From Hermatobates lingyangjiaoensis (taxonomy: Eukaryota; Arthropoda; Insecta; Hemiptera; Hermatobatidae), in assembly GCA_026182355.1 (NCBI GenBank), contig JAPFBL010000008.1:1737501-1801500 (forward strand): a DNA stretch of 64,000 bases. Direction: 5' to 3'. The notes beneath the pieces are model-generated. The model was not told the origin of the DNA and searched no databases. It saw nothing but the letters and a program-made list of their open reading frames with translations. Each line of letters starts with the position of its first letter. Positions within the stretch are counted from its first letter, which is position 1. Shown piece by piece: positions 33,991 to 46,427 of the stretch. The translations under genes were made by a program, and so were the position numbers.

Positions 33991-36037
33991 AGGTTAAAAA
34001 TAAATAATTTTAGAAACAAACTTTAAAAAAACTGTGAGATAAAATACGAATGTTCTAAGGTAATATTATAAAGACACATTCCTTTCATTAATATTATTTT
34101 ATGTTAGGTAAATAAATTGAATATTTCAATTTACAAGTTTTGTTTGTTGTAAATATATTTCATTGTGTATATAACTTGAATTGATGTTTTATTTATTTAT
34201 ATGTAAAGTAAAAAAAAACAAATTATTGTTTTACTTTTAAATGATTTTTATTTTTCTAAATATACTTACTGTGTATATGTCTTGAGTCATGTTAAGAATA
34301 CTATATCAAAAGCTTGGGTCATATAAGAATCTGTTTTCGTGCCTTAATACTCGTTCAAGATCGTTAGTTAGTTAGCTGCAAATCAACATTGACGGCATCG
34401 TTAGGACTTATACGGTCATGGAAGTCGGTTTGGCAGAGGTATGAGCTAAATGTTGAAGAACGATCTTGGATACCAAAGCATAAACATCTCCATGGAATCA
34501 CTTTGACACCTGCACTGTAAACTGCGCCTGACTGAATTATAACAATTGCGACTAATTCAATTGGTTGCTGATAAATTAAGATTATTTATTAATAATGTGT
34601 CACTGCGGGTGTATGTGCTGATCAGTGTCATGATTTTGACCGTTAGTAGGATGATGTAATGACTAATGACTTTGTTTAGTTTAATTCTTTTTTTTTTCTT
34701 TGAAGTAAGAAATTTAGAAAGAAATCGAATTTCTTGTACTCAGTATTTGTTTAATTCCCATTCCGTACCTCTTGACAAAAATAACAAAATAATATTTACA
34801 TAGGTTAAAAAGTTTGATTTTGCAACCTTTCAGCTGGTTATGTATCTTATCTGAGATAAGAAAAAAAACACTCACCTAGGCTGCTAAGTTTTCGATATTA
34901 ATTTTTAAGAATGATTTTCATTGTTTTATTATAGAGATATTCAAGGCGTATATTATAATAATAATAATTCTTTTATCTTGAAAGAATACAAAAAATAACT
35001 CGGTAAAAATATATGGTTTAAATGAGATCAAGACGACAGTACGGCTGGCAATAAAATGCTGAGCCAACAATGGAATTCCTTGAAGAAAGGAAGCTTGATA
35101 GGTGGACTCAAAGGAAAGGCACTCTAGGTATTTTATTGAAGCAGTTGATAATTTAATAAAAAAAAAAGTGATGTAGGAGGTTTTTAGTTGAGGATGGAGC
35201 TTGAAGTCAGACGATATGTGTTTGGTAGTGGGGTGAGAGGTGGGGCAGGGGGTGAAAAGGGATACCAAAATACAATTACCCATATAAATTATGAAGGTTT
35301 TGACCCTTTCTTAGGAGCCTGGTAGAGAAGTGAGAGGCTTGGTGGAGAAATCTCACCGGGGTAAAGGGGGGTCCCTTTCAAGCTAGCATTGCACACTCTA
35401 CCGTTAGCCATTTTAATATTTCACCAAAGCCCATGTTTTTCTGTGAAGGCTGAAAAACCCGTCTATGTATTTCCCATTGCCGCCCGCCATATTGTACTGT
35501 TCCTTGCAATGTACACTTGCACTCTCACTCTCTCTCTTTCTCTCGTAACCCCTTCAACTAAAGTACACTTGAAATAAAACACGTCTTAGGCCTCTACTCT
35601 GACTCTTTCGCTTTATACTTTTGCAGCGAATATTGCTCTCCGAGGAGGGAAACGTGCATAATGATTCCGGAAATAAATAGCTGACACCAGACTAAAGCAC
35701 AACTGAAACTCCCTATTCCTCACGCTTCGCGCCCGTGTATCTTTTATGTTTCATACTATATATATTTCTGTCGAATTCCTTATAATATCACTCATAAACT
35801 TAACGACTTCATCTGACACTTCCCTTGTATTTTCCACGCCTATTTATCAACTGTATTACCATTGAAAGTAATTTAATGTTGTCAAGAAGTCTAATTTTAT
35901 TTAATACTATAAGAAATCGATCTAATTAATTATATTAAATATCTTATCACTCACTGACAAGCACAATCCAATATTTAATAAACACAATTAAGTTTTTATC
36001 GGTAATTCATAACTGCTTTACCAGTTATTGTTTCCAC

Positions 36038-36232
36038 AAGACCAGGGTAGCCCAGTAGCTTACGTGCTGAAATCTGTAGTGGTAGGCCTGGTATTTGATA
36101 CATATATACACAGACCTTCAATTTATTCATAATGATTACAGGTCTATAATAATGTAATCACAAAGGGCTAATCTATGACACATGTGTGTTCTCCCGTGAG
36201 ACAGTCACAACAACCTAACTAAACCTACTGTT
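36038..36232 (+). mobile_element. tRNA-derived SINE with internal deletion
   Basis: Plus strand: GACCAGGGTAGCCCAGTAGC head, TTCAATTTATTCAT, then directly AATCACAAAGGGCTAATCTA and GTGTGTTCTCCCGTGAGAC. The middle third is missing. Confidence 0.65.
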
Positions 36233-36562
36233 TCCACAGTAAAATCAGGAAAAAAAGATTCCCAATATAATCACTATTCTTATAATGATAATATTAATCT
36301 TGCATATCACCTAAAATTCTTATTGTGTATTTTCATGTAGTACTTTTTCTCTTATTACGTATTGTTTTCTTTGAATGATTGTATTATTTACTCTGTTTTA
36401 TAGGCCGATGAAAGGGGTTTTAAAAAAATACCGAAACCGTTGAGAGTTTAATTTGAATCTGAAGAACTGACCCAGTCCAGATAAATTTTATTTTGTTTTT
36501 ATTTCACAGTTATGCTTCTATCAAGATATATACAAAAGTATATTTCATTATAACTATTTGTA

Positions 36563-36563
<1 letters not shown>

Positions 36564-36596
<33 letters not shown>
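36564..36596. repeat. (TA)n microsatellite
   Basis: Sixteen TA units; about 120 bp downstream of a hammerhead-like vestige at 36410-36460 (CCGATGAAAGGGG, ATACCGAAACCG). Confidence 0.9.
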
Positions 36597-36599
<3 letters not shown>

Positions 36600-37474
36600 T
36601 TGAAGTTGATAAGGTGATATCAGAGTTAAATTTGTAGAGATTATTAAGAATAACTTTAGGATGTTAAATACTGAAATGACGTGTAGTATAACATCCGTCA
36701 CTCTTAATGAAGTCCCTGACTTTCAATATTAGTGAGCATTTTAAGTCCTCTTTAACTCTCACCTTTTGGTTAAATTTAACAAAATATTAACTTCTTTTCA
36801 TTATACAAATGGTGGCTTGGTATAAGAATTTACTTTGGCCTTCCCTCTGGTGCGGCCACGAGCTTCTCCCTGGGGGTACACTCTAAACACCAAACACCAT
36901 TTTCCTCTTACCGCCATCAAATAGAGCTCCCTAGCTACAGCAATAGCACCAATTACCAAGCCACCATTAAACACCTAATGAATTCTTATTCCTTTTAAAT
37001 ATAATATTACCGTTTTTTTTTAAATATTCTTTTTTAGGATTTTCCAGGTATAGATGCAATAAAATTATGAAAGATTGATTTTTTTTTTTTAATTAGCAAG
37101 TACATCCAAAACTTTTTTTCGTTTGCTAGGGAGAGAAATAAAAACTGTTTCTTAACTCTTTAAGAACGTTATTCTCCTTGAGCCCAATATACTCGTATTT
37201 GGTTCTTTTATTTTTACGCCATTTGTCAGCAGAAGGGTTACTTCAAATTAATGAAGACATCTTTCGACATGCTTCCCAATGACACACAGGCAGTATAGTT
37301 GATATCAAAACAATTTTATTATTATTAAATAACATTAATGTTTATCAGATTTTAGTAGAGAAAACTGAAAATGTACACATATCAATTATCTCTGATAAAT
37401 ATATTTCACTGATCAAAGCAATAAACAGTGAAACATTAACCCCACATTATTCAGTAAAGTGGCTTAACTTTAAT

Positions 37475-37796
37475 ACTGATGTCTCCGCAAGTCTGTTTTA
37501 ACATCTAATGCAAAGCGTCCTCTCCGAGAGACAACTTACCCAATTTGTTTTTCTTTACCTCCCTTAAGAAGATATCCAAGAGCACAGTAGGTATCGAATC
37601 TCTGATCTACCAGTCCTGAGGTAAGCACAAGAAGGTAATCATAAGGCTTCCCTAGCCCTCTTATAAACTTAAATTATCATTTTTTTTTTAAAAAAAAAAA
37701 CAAATAATTTAAATATAAAGTTAATAAAAGTGAAATGTGTTCTAAATTTTGCTGAAATCAAGTGTATATAGAGTAAGCGATCTTTAACGAGTCAAG
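37475..37796 (-). mobile_element. tRNA-derived SINE fragments
   Basis: Minus strand. Head part at 37495-37660 (GGGCTAGGGAAGCC, CAGGACTGGTAGATCAGAG, CTCTCGGAGAGGACGC). A tail part at 37740-37796 (GACTCGTTAAAGATCGCTTA) lies in the same orientation, displaced by A-rich sequence. Confidence 0.45.
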
Positions 37797-38301
37797 CCAA
37801 CTTTGACTTACCGAAGTGTACAACTTCAGTAATCTTTTAAATCGACTCCGGTCCCCCCTTCAAATGCTCAACTCCGTTTCCAAATTTGACTCCGGAGTTA
37901 GCTCCTTCCACACACGGCTCCACATATGAACAGTCATCTCACTTCCACATCAATTTCGACTTTACATTTAAAAAAAAAAACTCAAGAAAGCACAACATAT
38001 AACAGCTGATAAATTAAATTTTTAATGAAAATCAATTATTCAAATACATAATATTGCTAGGCAATGCCACAACAGCAAGTTATGGGTACTAAAATTTAAA
38101 AAAAATATTTTAATCTTTAATTTATAAATCTTACCTACTATAAACATTTTTCCTTTCTTTCATACGAATGTGTAACATGAAAAACACAAGATTCTTTTGA
38201 TTTCTAAGAAAAGAAAGTATAAATGAAACAGCTATATAAAAGATTGACAATGATTTCAAGATTTTTAAAATTTAAATAAAACGTGTTGTCGTATGGAGGT
38301 A

Positions 38302-38355
38302 AGACTAAAGGGGGTGGAGACACGGGGGTGGAGACACGGGGGTGGAGACACGGGG
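38302..38355 (+). repeat. Minisatellite, three units of 15 bp
   Basis: GGGGGTGGAGACACG repeated three times in an otherwise AT-rich region; the G runs make the plus strand a possible quadruplex former. Confidence 0.75.
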
Positions 38356-40681
38356 TTGGTTTTGGAGAAGCAAAACAAGCGGTGTGAATTATTCAGTGGG
38401 TCATGGAAAAGACTGAATAAAACATACAGTGAGTGGCTTTCGGTCATTAGAAGTGGACTTTCTTTCAATCATTTCTTGTAAATACGCTGCATTATAAAGA
38501 CTAATCAATTCTTCGAAAGTTTCACGAAATTTTATCAATTATATTTTTAATAATTTAACATCCTTTTTTTTTATCTGCACCTTATTTGAAAAGGAAAAGT
38601 AAACACTATTTACTTGGCACCGTGAACTTTTCTTATAATCTGTATTGAAAAAGAGCAAATTCATTTTAATATTTGCTAAATCATTTTTTACTGTGTATCC
38701 ATTTTTTTCGTGACAGAATTTTCTTTTACATGTATAATGAAGAAGCCGACGCTAAACCAGGTCAATTAAATAATAAATGATAATTGAAAAAGTAACTTCG
38801 TTAAAATGACTACTGACCCCTTCTGTACCTTCTACTATACGAACAGGTGCATCATTATTTTGTGTAATAATATTGATACAACTATTATAACTTCCAATAA
38901 ATTTAATTTATTACCACTTTTGCAACGAAACCCGAACGCCTCTGTCTTCAAGCATAACATTAAAAATGTATTTTTTAATTGTGTGAAATTTATTAAAACT
39001 TCTGATTATAATAGTATTTATACATCCGTAGCTGTGTTTTACTTAAAACAAGTGCATTATGAGTCTGCGTTTAAAAATAGGATTAACACCATTTCACTCT
39101 TTACCTATAGGTAAATCGCTGTTATGTCATTACCTTCCATTGCCATGTGTTACAATAATCGTTTAAACTTTTTATTAAATATTATTTTTTGTGTTTACTT
39201 GAGGTTTGACGACTGTTTACAAGTGGAGTCGTAATGGAAAGGAGTTAAATACGCAGTCAGAGGAATATTTGGAGTTTTTTGAGTGTCAAATGAAGAGTTC
39301 GACTACATGAGGAGTTGGGTATGTGGTGTTGAATTCAGAGGCTTTCACGAATGAGATCAGACATACTCATTGCATTGCCCAGATCGTGCAAAAGTCGCCA
39401 TTATTCTTCTTGAAACTATATTTAAAAAAAATAAAGGTATGTAAATAAATGCATACAAAGGATAAGGGAAGTTGTTTAGTTGTTTGCTAGTTTTTACATA
39501 TGAAATTTAAGAACTGTTTCCTGTGCCTGACGAATAGATTCTATTTGGCTTGGGAGATCGTTAAAACAGCCAAAGAAGTACAGTGTCTTCAACCATCTTT
39601 TGATTGTTTCTTCAAACATGACACAAGAATCAAATGGTCAAAGACTATACATAGTCACCCAAAATATATATTATTTCAAGCAGCATTCACATCAAACTTG
39701 ATAGCATCTTTTTCTCTTTTGTAAATCTCATTTTCTTCAGAAGTAGTCAATGGTGACTAGATTTAAGGCTCCTTGGACTTTAATAAAGATGCATAGAACG
39801 TAATCTAGGAAACTAGATCGACAAGCGAATAAACCGACTTACTCGCTATGGTGTAGAAAAAATTCAACTGTATGTTAAAATACAACTACAATAGGAAAAA
39901 TCAGCTCACTGGTTAGGTTTAAAACAACAGGGAAGCAGATCAAAGAACCTAAACAGTTATTTCCACAGGCGCGTCAATTCTGGAGTCGTCTCTTCAATTC
40001 GGCTTATCGAAAGTAAAATTTCCAACTAACTCGCTAGCACCAACATTAATAGTATTATACTGTTTTCTTATTCTAAATAGATTTTGCAAATAACTGTTGA
40101 ACTCTTATTACTGCTATTGTTTACAAAGGTTTGCGTATTATTATAACCTCTATTCCAAAACCTTGACATTTATTGAGAATTATTTTAGACATTAAGTACA
40201 TGGTGCTGACACTGAAAACATCAACTCTTTCGAGCTGTAGGCAAGAATTAGGAAACTTGAAGATACTTAAAAATTACCATAGATGTTAATCCTTTATGAA
40301 GTACTATGCACCTCATGATTAGAGTAAGGGGACTTAGTATTGCTTTCCCTTTTGCTAATAATGAGTAAATACCATACAATGTATGATTGCATAGCTCGTA
40401 AGTACTATGCGTTCGTCTTTAACAAACATACTAACCCTACCACCCACATAGCGCCTTATCATAAGTGTGTTATTGATAAAATAGTGGGGATGGGTTTTGC
40501 TTCCATATAAACCTGAACTAGACGATTCATCAGCATTGGCATGAAGAGTATTCAGATGATACTAGCCACGAGCTGAACTTAAAACTGCTGAAGATAATTG
40601 ACTGCTCAAGCTTAATTAATGTATGTTAAACAAAAACAGGCAGATCAAAAAAAATGTGAAGACATATAAAAAAATACATAG

Positions 40682-41000
40682 CGCCCAGAGTAGCCCAGAA
40701 GCATAAGTGCTCGTCCCCGACATGTACATCCAGGGTTCGATGCCTACTCTGGTCTGTGATTTATTTACTTGAGAGGTGAAAAAAAATCTGAACATGCCGA
40801 CCCTCGAAGAGGACACAAACTGTCAGTGCTGAGCATGCACGATATAAGGTACTCGCTATAGATCCCCTAGTCAAATACACTTCTGTTAAGCAAAACTTAG
40901 GACTCCCAATGTCCATTTTGTGGCATCACAAAGGGTCAATCTTTGGCCTGTATTCTCTAGTAGGAGGATCCCTGCAACCTAACACAACCTACACTAACAT
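40682..41000 (+). mobile_element. tRNA-derived SINE, nearly full length
   Basis: Plus strand: GCGCCCAGAGTAGCCCAG, GGGTTCGATGCC (B box), GATTTATTTACTTGAGAGG, GATATAAGGTACTCGC, GACTCCCAATGTCC, GGCATCACAAAGGGTCAATC, ending CCTAACACAACC. Confidence 0.8.
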
Positions 41001-41544
41001 ATATTGAAAACATATAGACCAATATTTTGTAAAATACGTTTATGGAATTTTCAATATAATAAAAACCATTAAATTACAAACGACCGAACTGTAATGGGCA
41101 TTGTTATTTTGAAATATATCAAGATAGTTTAAGAAAATGTATTGTCCCAAGAATTCAGAAAAGAATAAACAACCCCTGGTCTACACATCATTAACAAATA
41201 TTTAACTAATGAATAATATTAACAGGTCTCAAATTTTTATGAATTACTTCAATATTATGAAGGTGAATATGTTATAATTATTTGCTTCGGTGAACTCCAG
41301 ATTGGTTATTTCGCTGATAGCTTCTTCCATCGTCATCTGTAAGATAGCCGGATGCTACCTTAATGACGTGTTAAAAAGCACCATGTTAGAAACAATAACC
41401 TGTATTGTCTATACCATGGTAATTTCATGGCAAAAGGATCACTAACATAACAATGATGCAATACTACTGATGATGATGATGATATACTACTTATTTAAAC
41501 TAAAACAGGGAGGCAACTAGATTTATGTGATAATCAAGAACATA

Positions 41545-42989
41545 ATATAGTTGATAATCAATCCCTTTTAGATTTGCAGTAGTATTCCTATTAGATGAAT
41601 ATTCGAGTTGATGGATGTTGGTCATTGTTCTTACATCGAGTTACTAATAGATTAACTAATTAAGTGCCTTCATTATGTAATAATGAAACATTTGATTAGG
41701 ATTAATATAAATGTTGACCTTTAGTGATGGCCAATGGAGTGACACAAACTGCCGAAGTGACTAGAAGCAGTGAAAGCTCGAAGAGGAGAGAATTAATCGC
41801 GAATGTAATAGAGATAGCTGAAGAGTTTAGCACCAGTTTATCCCTCCGATTAATACAATAACTATTGACTAAGCAAGGAGTTGGCTTTCTTTGAGACAGG
41901 ACCCCGTACTAAAGTTGGGCTCGACATAATAGCGATATTAAAGGGCTTAACAGAGCTGTCGAGCTAACTAAGTTTCGCCTACTCCCTCCCGTCATCACGC
42001 TTTATATCCAGCTAGCGTAATGAAAACCAGATTTCAACTTAAAACGCTTTCTCCCGAAAAGGGCAACATCTCGCTTTATATTTAGTGCTTATTATTGTCT
42101 CTTACACACTTCCTGTCAGTGGTCTCAACAAGCCCTAAACGAGAATTGTTGCTACCCTGTATACGACAAAATAAAATGTTAAAGCAGAAATTGAATATCT
42201 ACTAGTATACTTTGTCGTTCTATTATACTCACGCTAAAAATATACACAAAAAATCTCATCCTCAAACTTCTTCTTGTAGGACTGTCAGCCACTCTTTACC
42301 TAAGACGCAGGCCCAATAGGGAACTGAATTATACAAACTTAAAAACAAGTTTATAAATAAGCATACAACTTATAATATTTATGGTTAAATAAATCATTTA
42401 ACCATAAATAAGGATTTGCGGTTAAATTAATACTTATGTCAGCTGATTTTGTAATAATAATCAATACATATAATAACATACAATCTAAAAATCGTGAAAA
42501 ACAAGCTAATATGTATAACATACTAACTTACTGATTTCAGCTCCTGTACTTTAATGTATCTGACAACCACAGAAAAATTTCTCAATTTTTTTGTTTAAAC
42601 ATTAGGAAGAGAAAAATGGAAAATTATTCGCAGAATGACAGTAGAGAATTGATTAAAAAATCAACAAAATCAACGCATGCGTAATGAGGACTTACGCAGA
42701 AAACTCTCTTTCGATTAAAAAAACTTTTCAATTTCTTTAAAAAGTGGAAAGACGAAATAAAATGGGAAATTTGAATTTGTTTATTATGAAAGAAGGTTAT
42801 AGTCTTTGTTCTAAGAGTATTACGTGGGATGGCCTGTAGTGGGATGCACTCAATTTTACTATAAGTAAATGTCTTATCAATATAGTTGATAATCAATCTC
42901 TTTAAGATTTGCAGTAGTATTCCTATCAGATGCATATTCGAGTTGATGGATGGTGGCCATTGTTCTTACATCGAGTTACTAATAGATTC
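41545..42989 (+). repeat. Direct repeat of about 110 bp, copies 41545-41653 and 42880-42989
   Basis: Both copies read TATAGTTGATAATCAATC, GATTTGCAGTAGTATTCCTA, ATATTCGAGTTGATGGATG, ATTGTTCTTACATCGAGTTA. They are about 93% alike by eye, 1.3 kb apart. ACTAATTAAGTGCCTT follows copy one and reappears at 43070. This could be an unknown repeat family or a local duplication. Confidence 0.8.
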
Positions 42990-43470
42990 AGAAAAGGTGA
43001 TAAATTGAGAAAAATGTTGAATTTTATGAATACTTATAAGCTAAATAGTGAATAACACTAAACAAGGCACTAATTAAGTGCCTTTAATGACACTTTAATT
43101 AGTGCCATTAAATTATACTTTAATTTATCTAAATACTCAAATTAAATAGCAGACAAATCATCATTCATACTCTGAGCAGGAAAATAATTCAAGAAACAAC
43201 ATCTCACCTTGAGCAGTAGAGGTTAGCTGAGTTTTTTTTATTTTTATTGAGTATTATTGTTACTGTTTATCGAAAAAAAAGATATAAATCTAAATTGTTA
43301 AAGACATAACTTAGTAAAATGGATGATTTAAAAGATATGATAGTGAATATGCAAAAACAGTTAGAAGAAAAAATGGATATTAATAAAGAAAATTTACTGA
43401 AAGTATAAATAAGTGGACGAAATGAAGAGATGAAATCATCAATAGGCAGGAAAACAATAATTAAACACTT

Positions 43471-43563
<93 letters not shown>
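43471..43563 (+). repeat. (GA)n microsatellite, about 45 units
   Basis: Uninterrupted GA dinucleotides. The open frames through it in several phases are produced by the repeat itself. Confidence 0.95.
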
Positions 43564-43567
<4 letters not shown>

Positions 43568-44019
43568 AGGAAAAGAAATATAATTATATTTGGGTTCGAG
43601 GTCAGTATAGCATATGGGGACCTGGAGAAGAAAGTGAACAAAACAAAGATATATAGTGAATTCTGTTTGAGGGATAGAGAAATTGGAGATTTGGAAAACC
43701 AACCAAAAAAAAACAGTCGACCAATACTATTGGGTCTTATCTCGAGTAGAGTACGTAATATCCTACTAAAAAATAAAAATAAACTAAATAAAACTAAAAT
43801 ATATTTGAAACAAGATTTAGATTAACAGTTTCAATTTTAGATTTAATTTCAGAAACATGTACTCATTTAACATGTTGATTGGAAATATATTATATTCTGT
43901 GGATATAGTAACTAGATCGTTATTTAGAAAACTGGAGAAACTTATAAAGAAACAATTTTCAACCAAATAAGGTGTCTTATTTTTAACAATATTTGTATAC
44001 AGGAAAGACTGCTACCGAA

Positions 44020-44170
44020 ATTTACAAATATATTTATATAATATACGAGTTCAAAATTCAAGAAGAGTAACACACAAAATAATAAAACACACTTACAAAT
44101 CGAATTTTCGGGCAATCGGTCTTCAGGAGAAAAGAGAAAGTGAGACCAAAGATGTTGTAGACGCAAGGGC
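44020..44170 (-). mobile_element. PLE hammerhead-like module ending in TA-rich DNA
   Basis: Minus strand: TTTCTCCTGAAGACCGATTG, CCCGAAAATTCG, TTTGTAAGTGTG, then about 60 bases to TATATTATATAAATATA (44021-44047). Core CUGAAGA and GAAA are intact, helix III is the palindrome AAUU, and the cleavage-site base is C. Helix I is only GA/UC and helix II is weak. Confidence 0.45.
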
Positions 44171-44239
44171 AAATAACTGAACAAGTAAGTAACTTTTAAC
44201 TCGTACTGTGTCCGTTTTGGATTGTGTTTCCGTTTCAAG

Positions 44240-44241
44240 TG

Positions 44242-44274
<33 letters not shown>

Positions 44275-44460
44275 GACAAGATTTAACAAAACATGTGAAA
44301 TAAAATTCACCATCTAAATTACAGCAAGATATCAGAAAAATTTTTAAGATCTTTCAATCAAAACAAGTGGTCTTCGTCAGTATCAGTTGAACTCTGACGA
44401 GGACACTCTTTTTGGTTGAATGATCTTAGTAATATTTTGAATTGTTTATTTATCTGTGGG
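44240..44460. mobile_element. TA array and diverged palindrome of AGATCT-family modules
   Basis: TA array at 44241-44275. It is followed by a minus-strand arm (44340-44382: AAGATCTTTCAATC, AAGTGGTCTTCGTCAG) and a plus-strand arm (44391-44435: AACTCTGACGAGGACAC, TTGAATGATCTTAG). Both arms are mutated, so this is an old version of the 33130-33345 structure. Confidence 0.45.
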
Positions 44461-45083
44461 TTGAACCAGTAATATATAGTAATGTAATATAACCTTAAAT
44501 TAACCGTTTTGTTTTAGACAAACTGTTTTCAAGTAGAGTTTAAAAAAAAAGAGTATAACTATAAGTTTGTATGTAATGGATACCGATAGCTGTTTGGGTA
44601 TTCTTGAAGCAGCTGCACCATCAAACACTAGACGTGGAGTATAATATCTCTTTGTTGATATTGTATGTTAATTGGTATTAATTTCACCATTGTGCTAAGA
44701 AAGCGTGATTAGTGCTGTGTGAATCAGTCACGTCCTCCCTACCTCCCCCTACCTCGCTCGTAAATCTTTCTATTTCACACTTATGTAAAAACATCATTTC
44801 ATCTTCCTACATTCCAAGTTCATTAGTATTCTTCCAAGATACCAAACACCTACTTCACCTTGATCGACAACAACAATGAGTGCTTTCAACGAATTACACT
44901 CGGCGTCAGATAAACACACCCTAGTACCTGCCGTCCCGTATAAAACAGCCAACTAGTGCTTATCATGTTATCGCTTACATCTAATAAATCACATATGCAT
45001 TGTTAGATTCATAAAAAAGCTAAAAAATATATATGTGGTCTCCAACCTCGCTTCTCAACTGCGCTTGGTGCCCCTATCTCAAC

Positions 45084-45116
45084 TCTCCTCATGACGGTAC
45101 AACCGAAAATTAGAGA
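45084..45116 (+). ncRNA. Hammerhead-ribozyme-like motif with four-pair helix I
   Basis: UCUC, then CUCAUGA (one change from CUGAUGA at the G5 position), extra C, helix II GGU/ACC with loop ACA, GAA, palindrome AAUU, A, then GAGA pairing with UCUC. A related sequence lies at 8632-8660. It leads to TA-rich DNA at 45168-45188. The G5 change would be expected to inactivate a hammerhead. Confidence 0.45.
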
Positions 45117-45194
45117 CTGTAAGTGTGTTCCTATCTTTATTCTGGGTCTCTAGTGTACTATGAAACGCGTATATATATCTATATATATTAATAA

Positions 45195-45454
45195 TAAAAC
45201 ACAATATGATATGAGGAAAAATAGACTAAGTCGTTTCAACCGTAACAAGCTGTCTTTGTCAGAGTCAAAAACCAAATTGAGTTAGGTTTTTGACTCTCAC
45301 GCATACCGCTTAAACGGTTGAAAGATCTCAGTTTATTTTTTCCCATTTCATATTGTGGTTTCATCATTAATTGTTATTTCACATAAACACATGAAATAAC
45401 AATCAATGATGAAACCACAAAATGAAATGGGAAAAAATACTAAGATCTTTGAAC

Positions 45455-45460
<6 letters not shown>
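45195..45460. mobile_element. AGATCT-family PLE modules, three arms in alternating orientation
   Basis: Minus arm 45200-45270 and plus arm 45285-45370 form a palindrome around GAGTTAGG. A second minus arm at 45393-45458 is cut off by the TA array at 45459. The signatures CGGTTGAAAGATCTCAG and TTGTGGTTTCATCATTAATT identify the family. Confidence 0.5.
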
Positions 45461-45489
<29 letters not shown>

Positions 45490-45490
<1 letters not shown>

Positions 45491-45720
45491 CTTTAAATTA
45501 CACAAAGCACGACACAGAAAAGAGAATACAAAGAAAACTTACAGAATTCAATATTTCGAACTGTTGTTCGTCATCAGGAGAGTATACTAGAAGAGAGGAC
45601 GAAGTGAGAGAGATCTCCCCACGTCGAAGAACGGAGCGCGAATGAAGAAATAAAGAGTCAACCGAAGAGAGCAGCAAAGCGTAAAAAAGGAGCTAGGCAC
45701 TAAACGTCGGAGAACGGAGA
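45490..45720 (-). mobile_element. PLE leader module with CUGAUGAC-hairpin-GAAAU motif
   Basis: Minus strand: a purine-rich leader (45720-45590), then CTGATGACGAACAACAGTTC, GAAATATTGAATTC, and about 50 bases into the TA array at 45459-45489. The hairpin GAAC-AACA-GUUC is perfect. The corresponding hairpin at 55485 is AAC-GAUG-GUU, so the stem is kept while the sequence changes. Confidence 0.55.
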
Positions 45721-46030
45721 AAGCAAAAACAATAGATAAAATTATAAAATTAAAAATTATAAATTAAAAATTATAAAAAAGGAAATAATAAAAAAAATAT
45801 ATATAAATAAAAAATAAAAAATTAAAAAAAATAAAAAAATAAAAATAAAATAAAAAATAAAAAAAATAAATATATATATATATATATATAATAAAAAAAG
45901 AAAGGAAAAAAAATAATGAAATAAAAAAATATATAAAAAAAATTAAAAAATATATATACGAATATGAATATATAAGTTAAAAATAAAAGGAAAAACAAAT
46001 AAATAAACAAATAAATAAAAAAACATTATT
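45720..46030 (+). repeat. A-rich low-complexity tract
   Basis: Long AAAAT/AAATA and TATATA runs. The minus-strand Phe/Tyr/Ile frame across it is a composition artefact. Confidence 0.9.
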
Positions 46031-46427
46031 TAAAGGAACAACAATGTAAATTTCATTTTAATATATAAAATTTTAATAATATATTCAATATATTATTGAA
46101 TCTGTTATATATATATACTGCGGTGGTTTACAATGTTGTGGACATCGGAGATGTCTCACCAGTCCCATTGTTGATTCTAGGTCTTCATTTACGCCTCCAT
46201 TTAATCTTAATTCTTACCCTATTCACAGGCCCTTCTCCTCTATCTTCACTAACTGTGTTTACTTCTTGAAATGCACTCCATTTTTGAACATAGAAAATTG
46301 ACCTAAGCCCGATTGCATAATACACCCGTTCTATCAAACGTTGATATATTATTGAATTTGCTTATATATAGCAAATAAATAGCACAAATATTGCTATATA
46401 TAATTGCTATATATATATATATATATA

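Noticed and set aside
34918..35283. 121-codon minus-strand frame
   Set aside because: No family, no splice sites in phase with the host gene, and an Ile run from an AT-rich microsatellite at its end.
43267..43825. Overlapping 87-131 codon frames on both strands
   Set aside because: Created by the pure GA microsatellite at 43471-43563; flanking codons show no family.
45822..46010. Phe/Tyr/Ile-rich frame resembling a membrane segment
   Set aside because: Composition artefact of an A-rich low-complexity tract.
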